Of a stretch of 10,329 bases of DNA, positions 1-6,421 are shown piece by piece. Numbering within the stretch: the stretch's first letter is position 1; the number at the start of each line of letters is the position of its first letter. The stretch spans positions 1 through 10,329 of the forward strand of contig JAITPB010000099.1 of NCBI GenBank assembly GCA_031289625.1, given 5' to 3'. The translations under genes were made by a program, and so were the position numbers. The DNA comes from Clostridiales bacterium. Lineage in GTDB: Bacteria; Bacillota; Clostridia; Lachnospirales; WQUN01. The notes under the pieces were generated by a model that saw only the letters and a program-made list of their open reading frames with translations, was not told where the DNA came from and did not search any database.

Positions 1-898
1 TATCGGTTGCCCCCCCCCCCCTCACAATTTTTTTCCAATGAAACGCCGTATACAATACCACGAACCCAGCCAGGGAATAGACATACTGTTTTCCCATAAT
101 GGCGCTCTCCAGGCAGAACGCCGCGAACACGCCTCCTAAAACGGCGCGGGGAAAAGACTTGTTTTGAAACGCGGTGGTTAAATAATACAGGGAGATCATC
201 ATCAGGGGCGGACAGATGGCGTATCTGTGCCCCATAAACGTCTGCGTTACATGAAAGGGAAGAAAATTCAGGAGAACGCCGGCCAGGAGTCCAACGCTAA
301 AACTCTTCAGCAGTTTGCTCACTGTCAAAGCCGTGAATAAAACGGTGATATACCCCAGAACCAATAAAGAAATATTAAAGACAAATAAATTATAACCAAA
401 CAGTTTGAAAAAAGCCGTGATATAGTAGTGAAACAGCAGCTCCCGGCTGATTCCGGCGAAGCCGTCCAAAAAAATAACTTGAAAGGAATGCGCGCCTGAC
501 GTCACATATTCGTTCGCGAAATAAATGTCCCACGCCGCGTCGTCAAAGAGACCGCTGAAGAAGTTCCACGGCGCGACGTCAAATCGAAACAGGCGGGTGA
601 TAAAATAAACGAGCGTCAGAAGCGCGAATAAAACAATCTCCTGTTTCCGTATTTTGGAGGGATACCGCCGGATCTGGCCTCTTTCCAAAAACGCGGCAAA
701 CAGCAGCGCTATGGAAGCCAGCCAAAATATCCACGATATTTTATCCACCGCGATCAGGTTTAAATATTGAAATAAGGAAATGCCAAACCCGCCCAAGGCG
801 AGAAGGATAGAAAAAATCAATAACCACCTGTTTTGCACGCCGCTTAAAAACGCGGGCCACAAGCGCTTGAAGCCGGGCCAATCAGAGCCTGTTATCAT
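1..898 (-). CDS. GT-C-like multi-spanning membrane protein, probable glycosyltransferase (partial, C-terminus outside window)
   Basis: Partial gene: 299 codons are visible without a stop and the reading frame runs off the window edge. The start is ATG at 898, preceded by GGGGAGAG at 907-914 with 8 nt spacing. The protein is very hydrophobic, with likely membrane segments near residues 24-45, 55-71, 87-101, 156-190, 203-218 and 272-287. After the third segment there is an extracytoplasmic-type loop with Asp119-Asp120 followed by Arg152-Glu153 and HYYITAFFKLFGYN (157-170). This resembles the first large loop of GT-C enzymes (GT39/PMT/ArnT type), where an acidic residue is catalytic and a lipid-phosphate sugar is the donor. 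The usual family length is about 450-600 residues, so roughly half is seen. It lies 59 nt downstream of ctp and probably shares its transcript. A 12-G run falls at codons 293-297. The family assignment is from general architecture; donor and acceptor are unknown, and an O-antigen ligase or other polytopic enzyme is possible. Confidence 0.72.
   Translation of the reverse strand, partial: MITGSDWPGFKRLWPAFLSGVQNRWLLIFSILLALGGFGISLFQYLNLIAVDKISWIFWLASIALLFAAFLERGQIRRYPSKIRKQEIVLFALLTLVYFITRLFRFDVAPWNFFSGLFDDAAWDIYFANEYVTSGAHSFQVIFLDGFAGISRELLFHYYITAFFKLFGYNLFVFNISLLVLGYITVLFTALTVSKLLKSFSVGLLAGVLLNFLPFHVTQTFMGHRYAICPPLMMISLYYLTTAFQNKSFPRAVLGGVFAAFCLESAIMGKQYVYSLAGFVVLYTAFHWKKIVRGGGATD
10..21. repeat. 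Homopolymer run of 12 C (12 G in the coding strand)
   Basis: Twelve consecutive C on the plus strand, read as G12 inside the membrane glycosyltransferase-like gene, where it encodes Arg293-Gly-Gly-Gly and the first base of Ala297. It sits just after a membrane segment ending near residue 287 and a Lys-Lys pair, so probably in a cytoplasmic loop. G/C runs of this length are prone to slipped-strand changes in replication and to sequencing error. In the given sequence the frame stays open across it to the window edge. Confidence 0.9.
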
Positions 899-938
899 GT
901 TGTGTACTCTCCCCGCTTTTTCTTTTCCGTATTTTAGC

Positions 939-972
939 CGTCAAGTCCGTTCTTTCGTCAAGTCTGTTCTTT
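939..972. repeat. 17-bp tandem duplication over the ctp stop codon
   Basis: Two adjacent 17-base units (939-955 and 956-972) differ at one position: CGTCAAGTCCGTTCTTT and CGTCAAGTCTGTTCTTT. The ctp stop codon (958-960) lies in the second plus-strand unit. On the coding strand the end of the gene, including the Lys-Glu-Gln-Thr-stop codons, has therefore been duplicated into the 3' spacer, where the copy is non-coding. It looks like a recent small duplication. Confidence 0.85.
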
Positions 973-2175
973 AATCAGCTGTTCAATAATCTCCTCCGCT
1001 TTTTCCAGCTGGATGTCTTCCTCTTCAGACAAAGAACTGATTTTCGCCGTAAGCTCGTCGGACATTTCCACTACATAATCCGGTATGATGCCGTCTCCTT
1101 GAATACAAACCCCGCTGGGCGTGTAATACTTAGATACAGTCACTTTGATGGCGCTTCCGTCGGAAAGCGTATAGAGATTCTGTACAATGCCCTTGCCAAA
1201 TGTTTTTGTCCCCACGAGAACGCCAACATTCAGATCTTTCACCGCGCCGCTCAGCACTTCAGAGGCGCTGGCGCTGGCGCCGTTCACCAGCAGCGCCAGC
1301 GGAACCGGAATACCGTTTTCGTCGGAATAGGTATATTCTTTTTTGCCCGACTTATCTTCCGTGTAGACAATGGTACCCTGGGGCACAAGAATATCGGCGA
1401 TCTTAGTCACTACGTCCAACAGGCCGCCCGGGTTGTTGCGCAGATCAACGATCAAGCCGCGCATCTTTTGATCGGACAGCGATTGGTACGCCGTTTTAAA
1501 CTGATCCAGCGTGACCCGGTCAAACGCGGAAATGCGCAGATATCCGATTTGATCGGCCAGCATTTTGCTGGTCACGGTGGGAATGTCGATCTTGCGCCGG
1601 ATGACTTCGACATCAAAGGTGCGCTTTTCACTGCCGCGGTAAATCGTGATTTTGACTGTTGTGCCGACCGGCCCCTTTGTCATGGCCGTGACTTCTTCTA
1701 AGCTGGCGCTGGAGACGTCCAGGCCGTCGATTTTCATAAATTTATCGCCGGGCATAAGCCCCGCGGCGGCGCCGGGCGATCCCTCATAAGCCGTCACCAC
1801 GGTGACAAGGTGATCCTTGGGATCGCTGGTGACGACCACGCCGATACCCGCGTAGCTGCCTTCTGTCTGCTGCATAAAATCGGCCAGCGCTTTTTTATCA
1901 AAATAATACGTATAGGGATCTCCCACGCCAGACACTAGGCCGCGGTACATATTTTCCAGCAAGTCTTCTTTTTTATACGGGTTAATGGAATGCGCGTCTA
2001 AAACATTCAGGAGTTCATTTACTTTTACGCTGAACGCCATGGGCTTGTTTGCCATTCTATCAAAGACCAGCTTAAAGCCGTGAAAAGCGGTATTGAAAAG
2101 GACGAGCAGAGCCATTCCGGCCAACACGCCCGATACAAAACTTTTTTTATCATGAACCCATTCATCCCAACGCAT
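958..2175 (-). CDS. ctp: C-terminal processing serine protease, S41A family (Ctp)
   Basis: A membrane-anchored carboxy-terminal processing protease of 405 residues that acts outside the cytoplasm on exported proteins. It has a short cytoplasmic head, one membrane anchor at about 13-30, a PDZ domain at about 98-182 (with GIGV, GSPA-like and GLMPGDKF elements) and the S41 core at about 200-370. The catalytic dyad is visible as Ser303 in SASASE and Lys328 in KTFGKG, 25 residues apart as in the family, with Asp314 and Gln332 also in place, so the enzyme should be active. The acidic tail (384-404, EEEDIQLEKAEEIIEQL) is predicted helical. The start is ATG at 2175 with GGGAGG at 2184-2189. It has its own promoter-like signal and is followed by the membrane glycosyltransferase-like gene. 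In other Bacillota, ctp genes often sit beside ftsEX and an M23 peptidase. The exact subtype (CtpA or CtpB) cannot be fixed from this sequence. Confidence 0.95.
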   Translation of the reverse strand: MRWDEWVHDKKSFVSGVLAGMALLVLFNTAFHGFKLVFDRMANKPMAFSVKVNELLNVLDAHSINPYKKEDLLENMYRGLVSGVGDPYTYYFDKKALADFMQQTEGSYAGIGVVVTSDPKDHLVTVVTAYEGSPGAAAGLMPGDKFMKIDGLDVSSASLEEVTAMTKGPVGTTVKITIYRGSEKRTFDVEVIRRKIDIPTVTSKMLADQIGYLRISAFDRVTLDQFKTAYQSLSDQKMRGLIVDLRNNPGGLLDVVTKIADILVPQGTIVYTEDKSGKKEYTYSDENGIPVPLALLVNGASASASEVLSGAVKDLNVGVLVGTKTFGKGIVQNLYTLSDGSAIKVTVSKYYTPSGVCIQGDGIIPDYVVEMSDELTAKISSLSEEEDIQLEKAEEIIEQLIKEQT

Positions 2176-2211
2176 CCGGAAATCCTCCCGCGGTAATTTT
2201 TATTATTGGAT

Positions 2212-2240
2212 AGTATATTCCGGCGGTCATTTCTTTACAA
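2212..2240 (-). promoter_or_regulatory. Sigma-A-like promoter of ctp
   Basis: On the minus strand TTGTAA (2235-2240), a 17-bp spacer and TATACT (2212-2217) form a good match to the housekeeping promoter. Transcription would begin near 2205, about 30 nt before the ctp start. It lies in the 90-nt spacer after the SLH-GH18 gene, for which no clear terminator is seen, so readthrough may add to it. Confidence 0.65.
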
Positions 2241-2265
2241 CCATTTTCACCGTAGGCGCAAGAAG

Positions 2266-3954
2266 TCAATTTTGAGGCCAGTGAAACAGCGGCAAAACCT
2301 CTTCCGGTATCAAGCCAATCCGCCAAAGCGAAAAATCATATACGTCAAACAGAGCGGCGATTTTCATTTTGGCCTCAATGCTTTTTTGATTTTCATACCA
2401 GATGATATTTTCCGAGCCATCCTCTCCGCTGAAAAAAGTAATGAACGGGCTTTCATATTTTGTGGAATAACGCTCGGACGCTCCCTGCGCGACGCGGCTG
2501 CGTATGGCTTCGTAATCGGGCCGGTAAGGCGTCTGGTTGGTAATTCTTCCGTCTACCGATTTCCATTGCGCCGAGTCAAAAGAAAATTGCAGCCGTATTT
2601 TGGTCTTATCCGCGACGCCTGTGTCCGAGTGCGTAATCGCCTGCAGCGCGTAATACACTTCATGGATAGGCGACAGCGGCGTTACGTTAAACCCCGACTC
2701 CATCTCCTCAGCCGTCAGGCTTTTAGGCTGATAATCATGCGCCATGAGAATGACCTGATCGGCTGTGTTGCCGATGCCTTTGAAATCATACCCGTCAAAG
2801 TATGCCTGACCCGGCTGACGCGCTGGCTGCACCGCCACGGAAAGCGTTTTGCCCTGCATCGCGCCGGAGGCTTTCAGTTCGGACAAAAAGCGGGTAAAAT
2901 TGGATTGGGCCTCCGCACCTCTCAATCCTTCAAAATCAATGACAACGCCGTCGTACTCGCCGAGCGCCGCGCCGATTTGTTCAACAGCCGCCCGGCGGAG
3001 CGGTTCCTCCGAGATGAGCCGCGCCGGATCGCCCAGCAGGGGAATCATTAGCAGCGCTTTTTTATTTTGCGCCTTGATGCTGGATAGGACTTCTTCATAA
3101 CCGTCCGGCCTGGCGTATTCATTGTTGTTGGCGCTGGTCATATTCAATGTGACGGCGGCGCCGTTCAGTTCCAAGCGGCTCCAGCCGAAACTCACGCTGT
3201 CCATCAATGGCAGCAGATGGCTCTGACCGGCGGAATGAATCGCGTAAAAACCGTTAAAGCGGCGAACCATGCTGTCCGCAGCCTTCAAGCGATCCTGTTT
3301 ATAAGAGAGCCGCGTCAGCATAGCGGCCGCCTGTTCTCTCGTCGCGGTAGCGGCTGGCGCGAATGTGTCCGCGCTCATCCCCGCGATGACGCCGATATCT
3401 TTCGCCATAATAATATAGCCCGTGTTCTCGCTCACATCGGCAAACGGCGGCGGCAAACTGTTCAATTGCTGCGCGAGCGCGTCGTATCCCATGGATCGGA
3501 TGAGGACGATAGCCATTTCTTCCCGCGTAATGGGATCATTGGGCCGGAAATTTTGGCTTTCGCCTGCCGTCACAGCCCCTTGCTTCGCCGCCGCATCCAC
3601 ATAAGGCGCGTACCAGCCCGCTTCCTCCGCGGCGCTCTCTAAATCCCAGGAAAAAAGTTTGGCCATAAAAGTTACAAATTCCGCCCGTGTAAGCGTCCTG
3701 CCCAAGCCAAAAATATTATTGCCAAGCCCTTCCGTTACATTCCGTTCACGCAATGTCTGAATGTCTGTAAAAGCCCAATGATCGCCCGGCACGTCCGAAA
3801 ACGTTCCATCTAAAGACGCGGCCTCTGCACGGACAGAGGATAGGGCCGCTGCTGTTATCATAACAGCCGTTATGACAGCGGTCCGGATAAATGTCCGGAC
3901 ATTTGTCCAAAATGTCCGGCGGGCGCGCTCTTGTTTGCAACGTATCCTTTTCAC
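2266..3954 (-). CDS. S-layer-homology protein with GH18-like glycosidase domain
   Basis: An exported 562-residue protein predicted to bind the cell wall through SLH domains and to act on a wall or envelope polysaccharide. The N-terminus is basic with a hydrophobic stretch at about 24-40 and a likely signal cleavage after AEA (about 46). Three SLH repeats follow at about 52-101, 114-156 and 171-217, each with the FxDV/W...A and ITREE- or LTRAE-type pattern. The rest (about 233-555) is a GH18-type barrel like the spore or peptidoglycan N-acetylglucosaminidases YaaH/SleL. It has DGVVIDFE at 335-342 with Glu342 as predicted acid, MAHDY at 404-408 and a late aromatic strand, SLWRIG, at 542-547. 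The start is GTG at 3954, chosen for a perfect AGGAGGT 6 nt upstream. It lies between the FtsEX operon and ctp, each with its own promoter. The substrate (peptidoglycan or other GlcNAc polymer) is inferred; a non-catalytic role cannot be excluded. Confidence 0.9.
   Translation of the reverse strand: MKRIRCKQERARRTFWTNVRTFIRTAVITAVMITAAALSSVRAEAASLDGTFSDVPGDHWAFTDIQTLRERNVTEGLGNNIFGLGRTLTRAEFVTFMAKLFSWDLESAAEEAGWYAPYVDAAAKQGAVTAGESQNFRPNDPITREEMAIVLIRSMGYDALAQQLNSLPPPFADVSENTGYIIMAKDIGVIAGMSADTFAPAATATREQAAAMLTRLSYKQDRLKAADSMVRRFNGFYAIHSAGQSHLLPLMDSVSFGWSRLELNGAAVTLNMTSANNNEYARPDGYEEVLSSIKAQNKKALLMIPLLGDPARLISEEPLRRAAVEQIGAALGEYDGVVIDFEGLRGAEAQSNFTRFLSELKASGAMQGKTLSVAVQPARQPGQAYFDGYDFKGIGNTADQVILMAHDYQPKSLTAEEMESGFNVTPLSPIHEVYYALQAITHSDTGVADKTKIRLQFSFDSAQWKSVDGRITNQTPYRPDYEAIRSRVAQGASERYSTKYESPFITFFSGEDGSENIIWYENQKSIEAKMKIAALFDVYDFSLWRIGLIPEEVLPLFHWPQN
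3851..3867. repeat. 17-bp perfect palindrome in the signal-peptide region of the SLH-GH18 gene
   Basis: GCTGTTAT-C-ATAACAGC is an uninterrupted inverted repeat with 8-bp arms and a one-base centre. It lies about 90 nt inside the SLH-GH18 gene, under the codons of the hydrophobic signal segment. It could be an operator or an mRNA hairpin, or simply reflect Ala/Val/Ile codons. Confidence 0.6.
3881..3919. repeat. GTCC(GG) repeat cluster with a 16-bp perfect palindrome
   Basis: Four copies of GTCC start at 3881, 3893, 3905 and 3914 (periods 12, 12 and 9), three of them extended to GTCCGG. AAATGTCCGGACATTT at 3889-3904 is a perfect 16-bp palindrome. The cluster codes for repeated Arg-Thr-Phe or Arg-Thr residues at about 12-25 of the SLH-GH18 preprotein. 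The spacing in whole codons suggests an internal repeat expansion; the palindrome also fits a dimeric regulator site close to the translation start. Confidence 0.65.
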
Positions 3955-3960
3955 TTTTTT

Positions 3961-3967
3961 ACCTCCT
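3961..3967 (-). promoter_or_regulatory. Ribosome binding site fixing the GTG start of the SLH-GH18 gene
   Basis: AGGAGGT on the minus strand, fully complementary to the 16S rRNA tail, stands exactly 6 nt (all A) before GTG at 3954-3952. It decides the non-ATG start. Confidence 0.85.
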
Positions 3968-4004
3968 GGCAGCCGATGGGCTGGTCAGCCAATGGTTGTG
4001 TTGA

Positions 4005-4022
4005 AAGGCTTTACACAGCCTT
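4005..4022 (-). other. Hairpin in the 5' leader of the SLH-GH18 mRNA
   Basis: AAGGCT-6 nt-AGCCTT forms a 6-bp stem with a 6-nt loop about 15-30 nt after the predicted transcript start. A second short stem (GGCT/AGCC) follows at about 3979-3990. The leader is about 83 nt long. No riboswitch family is recognised, and there is no T-run making this a terminator; it may stabilise the message. Confidence 0.45.
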
Positions 4023-4043
4023 ATCGCCAAATATATTATCCTC

Positions 4044-4072
4044 ATTATAATAGAATGCCCGGCAAAGAGCAA
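4044..4072 (-). promoter_or_regulatory. Sigma-A-like promoter of the SLH-GH18 gene
   Basis: TTGCTC (4067-4072), a 17-bp spacer and a consensus TATAAT (4044-4049) on the minus strand. Transcription would start near 4037, about 83 nt upstream of the GTG start. An AT-rich stretch including eight T (4073-4080 on plus) sits immediately upstream and could act as an UP-like element. This makes the SLH-GH18 gene independent of the ftsEX operon. Confidence 0.75.
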
Positions 4073-4152
4073 TTTTTTTTGTCAAATATTTCCCATAAGG
4101 GGGAGAAAGTTTGAAGTCAAAGAGGAGGCGGGCAGATCTGACGGGGCCGCTT

Positions 4153-4190
4153 TGAAAGAAAAGATTAGGGATTAAAGAAAAGATTACGGA
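4153..4190. repeat. 19-bp tandem duplication
   Basis: Units 4153-4171 (TGAAAGAAAAGATTAGGGA) and 4172-4190 (TTAAAGAAAAGATTACGGA) are adjacent and match at 17 of 19 positions. Because 19 is not a multiple of three, the duplication shifts any reading frame crossing it. Confidence 0.85.
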
Positions 4191-4286
4191 TCAGGAAGCG
4201 AAAGAAGCGGCCGCGTTTGGATTCCCCAAAATTCACTTGGAGGTATCGCTGGAAAACGCCGCCGCGTATATTTGTACAAGAGCCTT

Positions 4287-4304
4287 GGCTTCTGTGCGGA
4301 AGCC
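4287..4304. other. Small inverted repeat downstream of the LytM peptidase gene
   Basis: GGCTTC-6 nt-GAAGCC, a 6-bp stem located 21 nt past the peptidase stop codon. The position suits an ftsEX-operon terminator but neither strand has a following T-run, so it is at best a weak terminator or 3'-end stabiliser. Confidence 0.4.
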
Positions 4305-4324
4305 GAATTCAATTATTATTTGGG

Positions 4325-5512
4325 TCATGCGTTCAGATACGATGTGGGATTGACCGTGGCCCCATTGATCCGCACTTCAAAGTGGCAGTGCGGCCCGGTC
4401 GAATTGCCGGTGCTGCCCGCTTTGGAAATGATTTGCCCTCTTTGAACGGACTCGCCCACTTTGGCGACCAGCCTGGAGTTGTGGCCATACAGCGTACTAA
4501 TGCCGTTGCCGTGATCCAGCACAATGGTATATCCATACCCGTTCTTCCAGCCGGAATAGATGCAAACGCCTCCCTCCGCGGCGACGATGGACGTGCCGGT
4601 CGGCGCTGGAATATCCAAGCCGGTATGAAGCTCGCGCCGTCCATTGACAGGGTTGCTCCTGACACGGTACGTATCGCTGATTTTAAAGTATCCCACCACA
4701 GGCCAGCCCATCCGGCCGCTGTAAGGCGAACTGTTGACGCTGGAACTCGCGTAGCCGCCCGGCGTCGATTGCGTGTTTTGGGAAAATCCGGATTCCGCCT
4801 GCGCTTTTCGGATCAAGTCCTCAATTTCGCGCTGCGTTTGCTCCAGCGATGCCAATTTTTCCTGATATTTTTTTTCATCGCCGTCCAATTGATCGTACAG
4901 CGCCTGTTTCTTGGTCAGTGTATCCTGTAAACTGGTCTGCTTCTGCTCCTGCTCATACGCCAGGATCTCAATGCTGGACTTTTGTTTATCCACTTCTTCC
5001 ACTTTCTGTGTGATCAGCGCCTCCGCGCTGACCATTTTGGCCATCAGCGTGTTATCGTTTTTCACGATTCGATTTATGTATTCTACCCGGTTGATAAAAT
5101 CCGCGAAACTCTTGGCTTCAAAGAGCACATCCAGGTAGCCTATCTTTCCGTTCACATACATATATCGGATTCGTTTCTTCAGCGCGTTATACTGCGCCTG
5201 ACGCTCCTCCTGCGCCAACACAAGTTCCTGCTCTGTCGCGTCCAGCTCCTCGTTGGTTTTGTCCAGTTTCTCATTGACCTGCAAAAGAGCCTCAGTCGCT
5301 TTATTGAGTTCCCCGTCAATGGTCTCCATTTCTATTTCCGTCTGGCTTTTTTGCTGCTTCGTCTCATCCAGCTGCTGCTGTGTATTTTGTTCATCTTGAA
5401 TCACCTGATCGTGTCTTTCCTGTAAATCTGGAATCTCTTCCGCGCGAAGCGAAAAAACCGTAAGCACGGAAGAGACCGCGGCCGCAGCCATAATCAAAAT
5501 TCGTCTGCGCAT
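4325..5512 (-). CDS. Coiled-coil LytM/M23 murein endopeptidase, EnvC/PcsB/CwlO-like FtsEX partner
   Basis: A secreted peptidoglycan hydrolase of 395 residues. A signal peptide (about 1-24, ending SLRA) leads into a long Gln/Glu/Lys-rich coiled coil (about 28-240). A Ser/Gly/Pro/Asn linker (about 243-267) and a C-terminal M23 LytM domain (about 269-392) follow. Predicted zinc ligands His296 and Asp300 (HTGLD) and His377, with catalytic His344 (YGH) and His375 (HCHFEV), are all present, so the enzyme should cut peptide cross-bridges rather than be an inactive activator. In EnvC, PcsB and CwlO systems the coiled coil contacts the extracellular loop of FtsX, and FtsE ATPase activity relieves autoinhibition. 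This gene directly follows ftsX: its AGGAGG (5518-5523) overlaps the ftsX stop codon, a sign of translational coupling. The start ATG at 5512 fits the 5-nt spacing. The family call is firm; pairing with FtsEX is inferred from order and architecture. Confidence 0.95.
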   Translation of the reverse strand: MRRRILIMAAAAVSSVLTVFSLRAEEIPDLQERHDQVIQDEQNTQQQLDETKQQKSQTEIEMETIDGELNKATEALLQVNEKLDKTNEELDATEQELVLAQEERQAQYNALKKRIRYMYVNGKIGYLDVLFEAKSFADFINRVEYINRIVKNDNTLMAKMVSAEALITQKVEEVDKQKSSIEILAYEQEQKQTSLQDTLTKKQALYDQLDGDEKKYQEKLASLEQTQREIEDLIRKAQAESGFSQNTQSTPGGYASSSVNSSPYSGRMGWPVVGYFKISDTYRVRSNPVNGRRELHTGLDIPAPTGTSIVAAEGGVCIYSGWKNGYGYTIVLDHGNGISTLYGHNSRLVAKVGESVQRGQIISKAGSTGNSTGPHCHFEVRINGATVNPTSYLNA

Positions 5513-5521
5513 GTGCGCCTC

Positions 5522-6421
5522 CTATACGTTTAAATGGCGGCGGATGGAAGTCGCGCTTCCCGCAACGCCGATAATAATGCCCAAGATCAGTGATAAAGGG
5601 AGCAATATGGAAAAAATATAGGATCTCGCCCGGAAATCAAAATTGATCACCGGCAGGTTCTCCTGAAGCAAATCCATGAGCGGTTTGTAGATCGTATAAC
5701 AAACGGCGCACGGAATAATCGCGCCCGTTATGCCGATGAGCATCCCTTCCATGAGAAAAGGCGCGCGGATAAAAGAATCAGTGGCGCCTACGTATTTCAT
5801 GATATTGATTTCCGTTTTGCGGGCGTTTACTGCGATGCGTATCGTATTGAAAATGATCACGATGGAGATGACGCCGAGGCTGGCGATGATGATGAGGCAG
5901 ATGACGCGCAGCACGTTATTAATGGTCATAAAAGCGTTGACGGTAGGCCCGCCGTGTTTGACGACGTCCACGCCGTCTTCTGTCATATCGTTCAGCCGGC
6001 CCACCACATATTCTTGATTGACCAGATTATCAACATCCAAAATAAAAGATCGCGGCAGGGGGTTATCCTCTTCTAAGCCGTCCAGAATGGCGCTGGAATC
6101 TCCCAGGCTGCTTTGAAAGCGTTCGAGGGCTTCCTGCGCGGAAATATATTCAATGCTTGTGACGTGAGGAATGGCCTCCACTTTTGTGAGTAAGGCGCTG
6201 ACTGCCTCCGCGCTTCTATCCTCCTGGATGTATACGGTGACGCTCATATAGCTTTCCATTTGCTGCAGGATATAGTCCAGGTTCGCCGCCAGGCTGAAAG
6301 AGATCGCCACCATAAACAAGCAGGCCGCCACCGTAATCACAGCCGCGATGGTCATGAGCCGGTTTTGAATCAAACTGCGCATCGCTTCCCGCAAGGAATA
6401 GCGAATAATTCTAAAGGTCAT
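5522..6421 (-). CDS. ftsX: Cell-division ABC transporter permease subunit FtsX
   Basis: Integral membrane subunit of the FtsEX complex, which couples cytoplasmic ATP hydrolysis to septal or sidewall murein hydrolases. At 299 residues it has the family length (about 296-300 in Bacillota). Membrane segments are at about 22-46, 170-195, 222-246 and 268-290. The large outer domain (47-165) is where the hydrolase partner docks. The cytoplasmic loop and following helix carry the hallmark ARKTEINIMKYVGATDSFIRAP (200-221). The start is ATG at 6421; the same frame opens at an ATG at 6463 but those 14 extra residues would lie inside ftsE and lack family support. The gene overlaps the ftsE 3' end by 11 nt (ATGACCTTTAG), with a weak AGGCAGG upstream, and is followed by the LytM peptidase. 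FtsEX-type permeases do not move a substrate. Confidence 0.95.
   Translation of the reverse strand: MTFRIIRYSLREAMRSLIQNRLMTIAAVITVAACLFMVAISFSLAANLDYILQQMESYMSVTVYIQEDRSAEAVSALLTKVEAIPHVTSIEYISAQEALERFQSSLGDSSAILDGLEEDNPLPRSFILDVDNLVNQEYVVGRLNDMTEDGVDVVKHGGPTVNAFMTINNVLRVICLIIIASLGVISIVIIFNTIRIAVNARKTEINIMKYVGATDSFIRAPFLMEGMLIGITGAIIPCAVCYTIYKPLMDLLQENLPVINFDFRARSYIFSILLPLSLILGIIIGVAGSATSIRRHLNV

Larger units (their letters stand above)
4073..4324. other. Gene-poor stretch between the LytM peptidase gene and the SLH-gene promoter
   Basis: About 250 bases with no convincing gene. It holds a 19-bp tandem duplication (4153-4190), an 8-bp inverted repeat flanking it (GGCCGCTT 4145-4152, AAGCGGCC 4205-4212) and a small hairpin (4287-4304). 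On the plus strand, two open stretches in different frames join into one frame if one copy of the tandem repeat is removed; this gives about 70 codons ending at a TGA within the peptidase gene, but no clear start codon. I cannot match that peptide to a family. It may be a decayed gene, a small RNA locus or plain spacer. Confidence 0.5.

Noticed and set aside
2206..3051. Plus-strand open frame of 281 codons
   Set aside because: It lies opposite the SLH-GH18 gene, has no ribosome binding site or recognisable domain, and reads as an Arg/Phe-rich shadow of the real gene.
3968..4037. Riboswitch in the leader of the SLH-GH18 gene
   Set aside because: The leader has short hairpins but is too short and lacks the conserved core of any riboswitch class I know.
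4208..4215. GCGGCCGC (an eight-base restriction-type palindrome) as a cloning scar
   Set aside because: It is a single occurrence in native-looking sequence with no vector-like flanks; chance is sufficient.
4287..4304. Hairpin as a strong intrinsic terminator of the ftsEX operon
   Set aside because: The stem is only 6 bp and no T-run follows on either strand; kept only as a small inverted repeat.
4217..4930. Plus-strand open frame of 237 codons
   Set aside because: It is mostly antisense to the conserved LytM domain of the peptidase gene and shows no family features.
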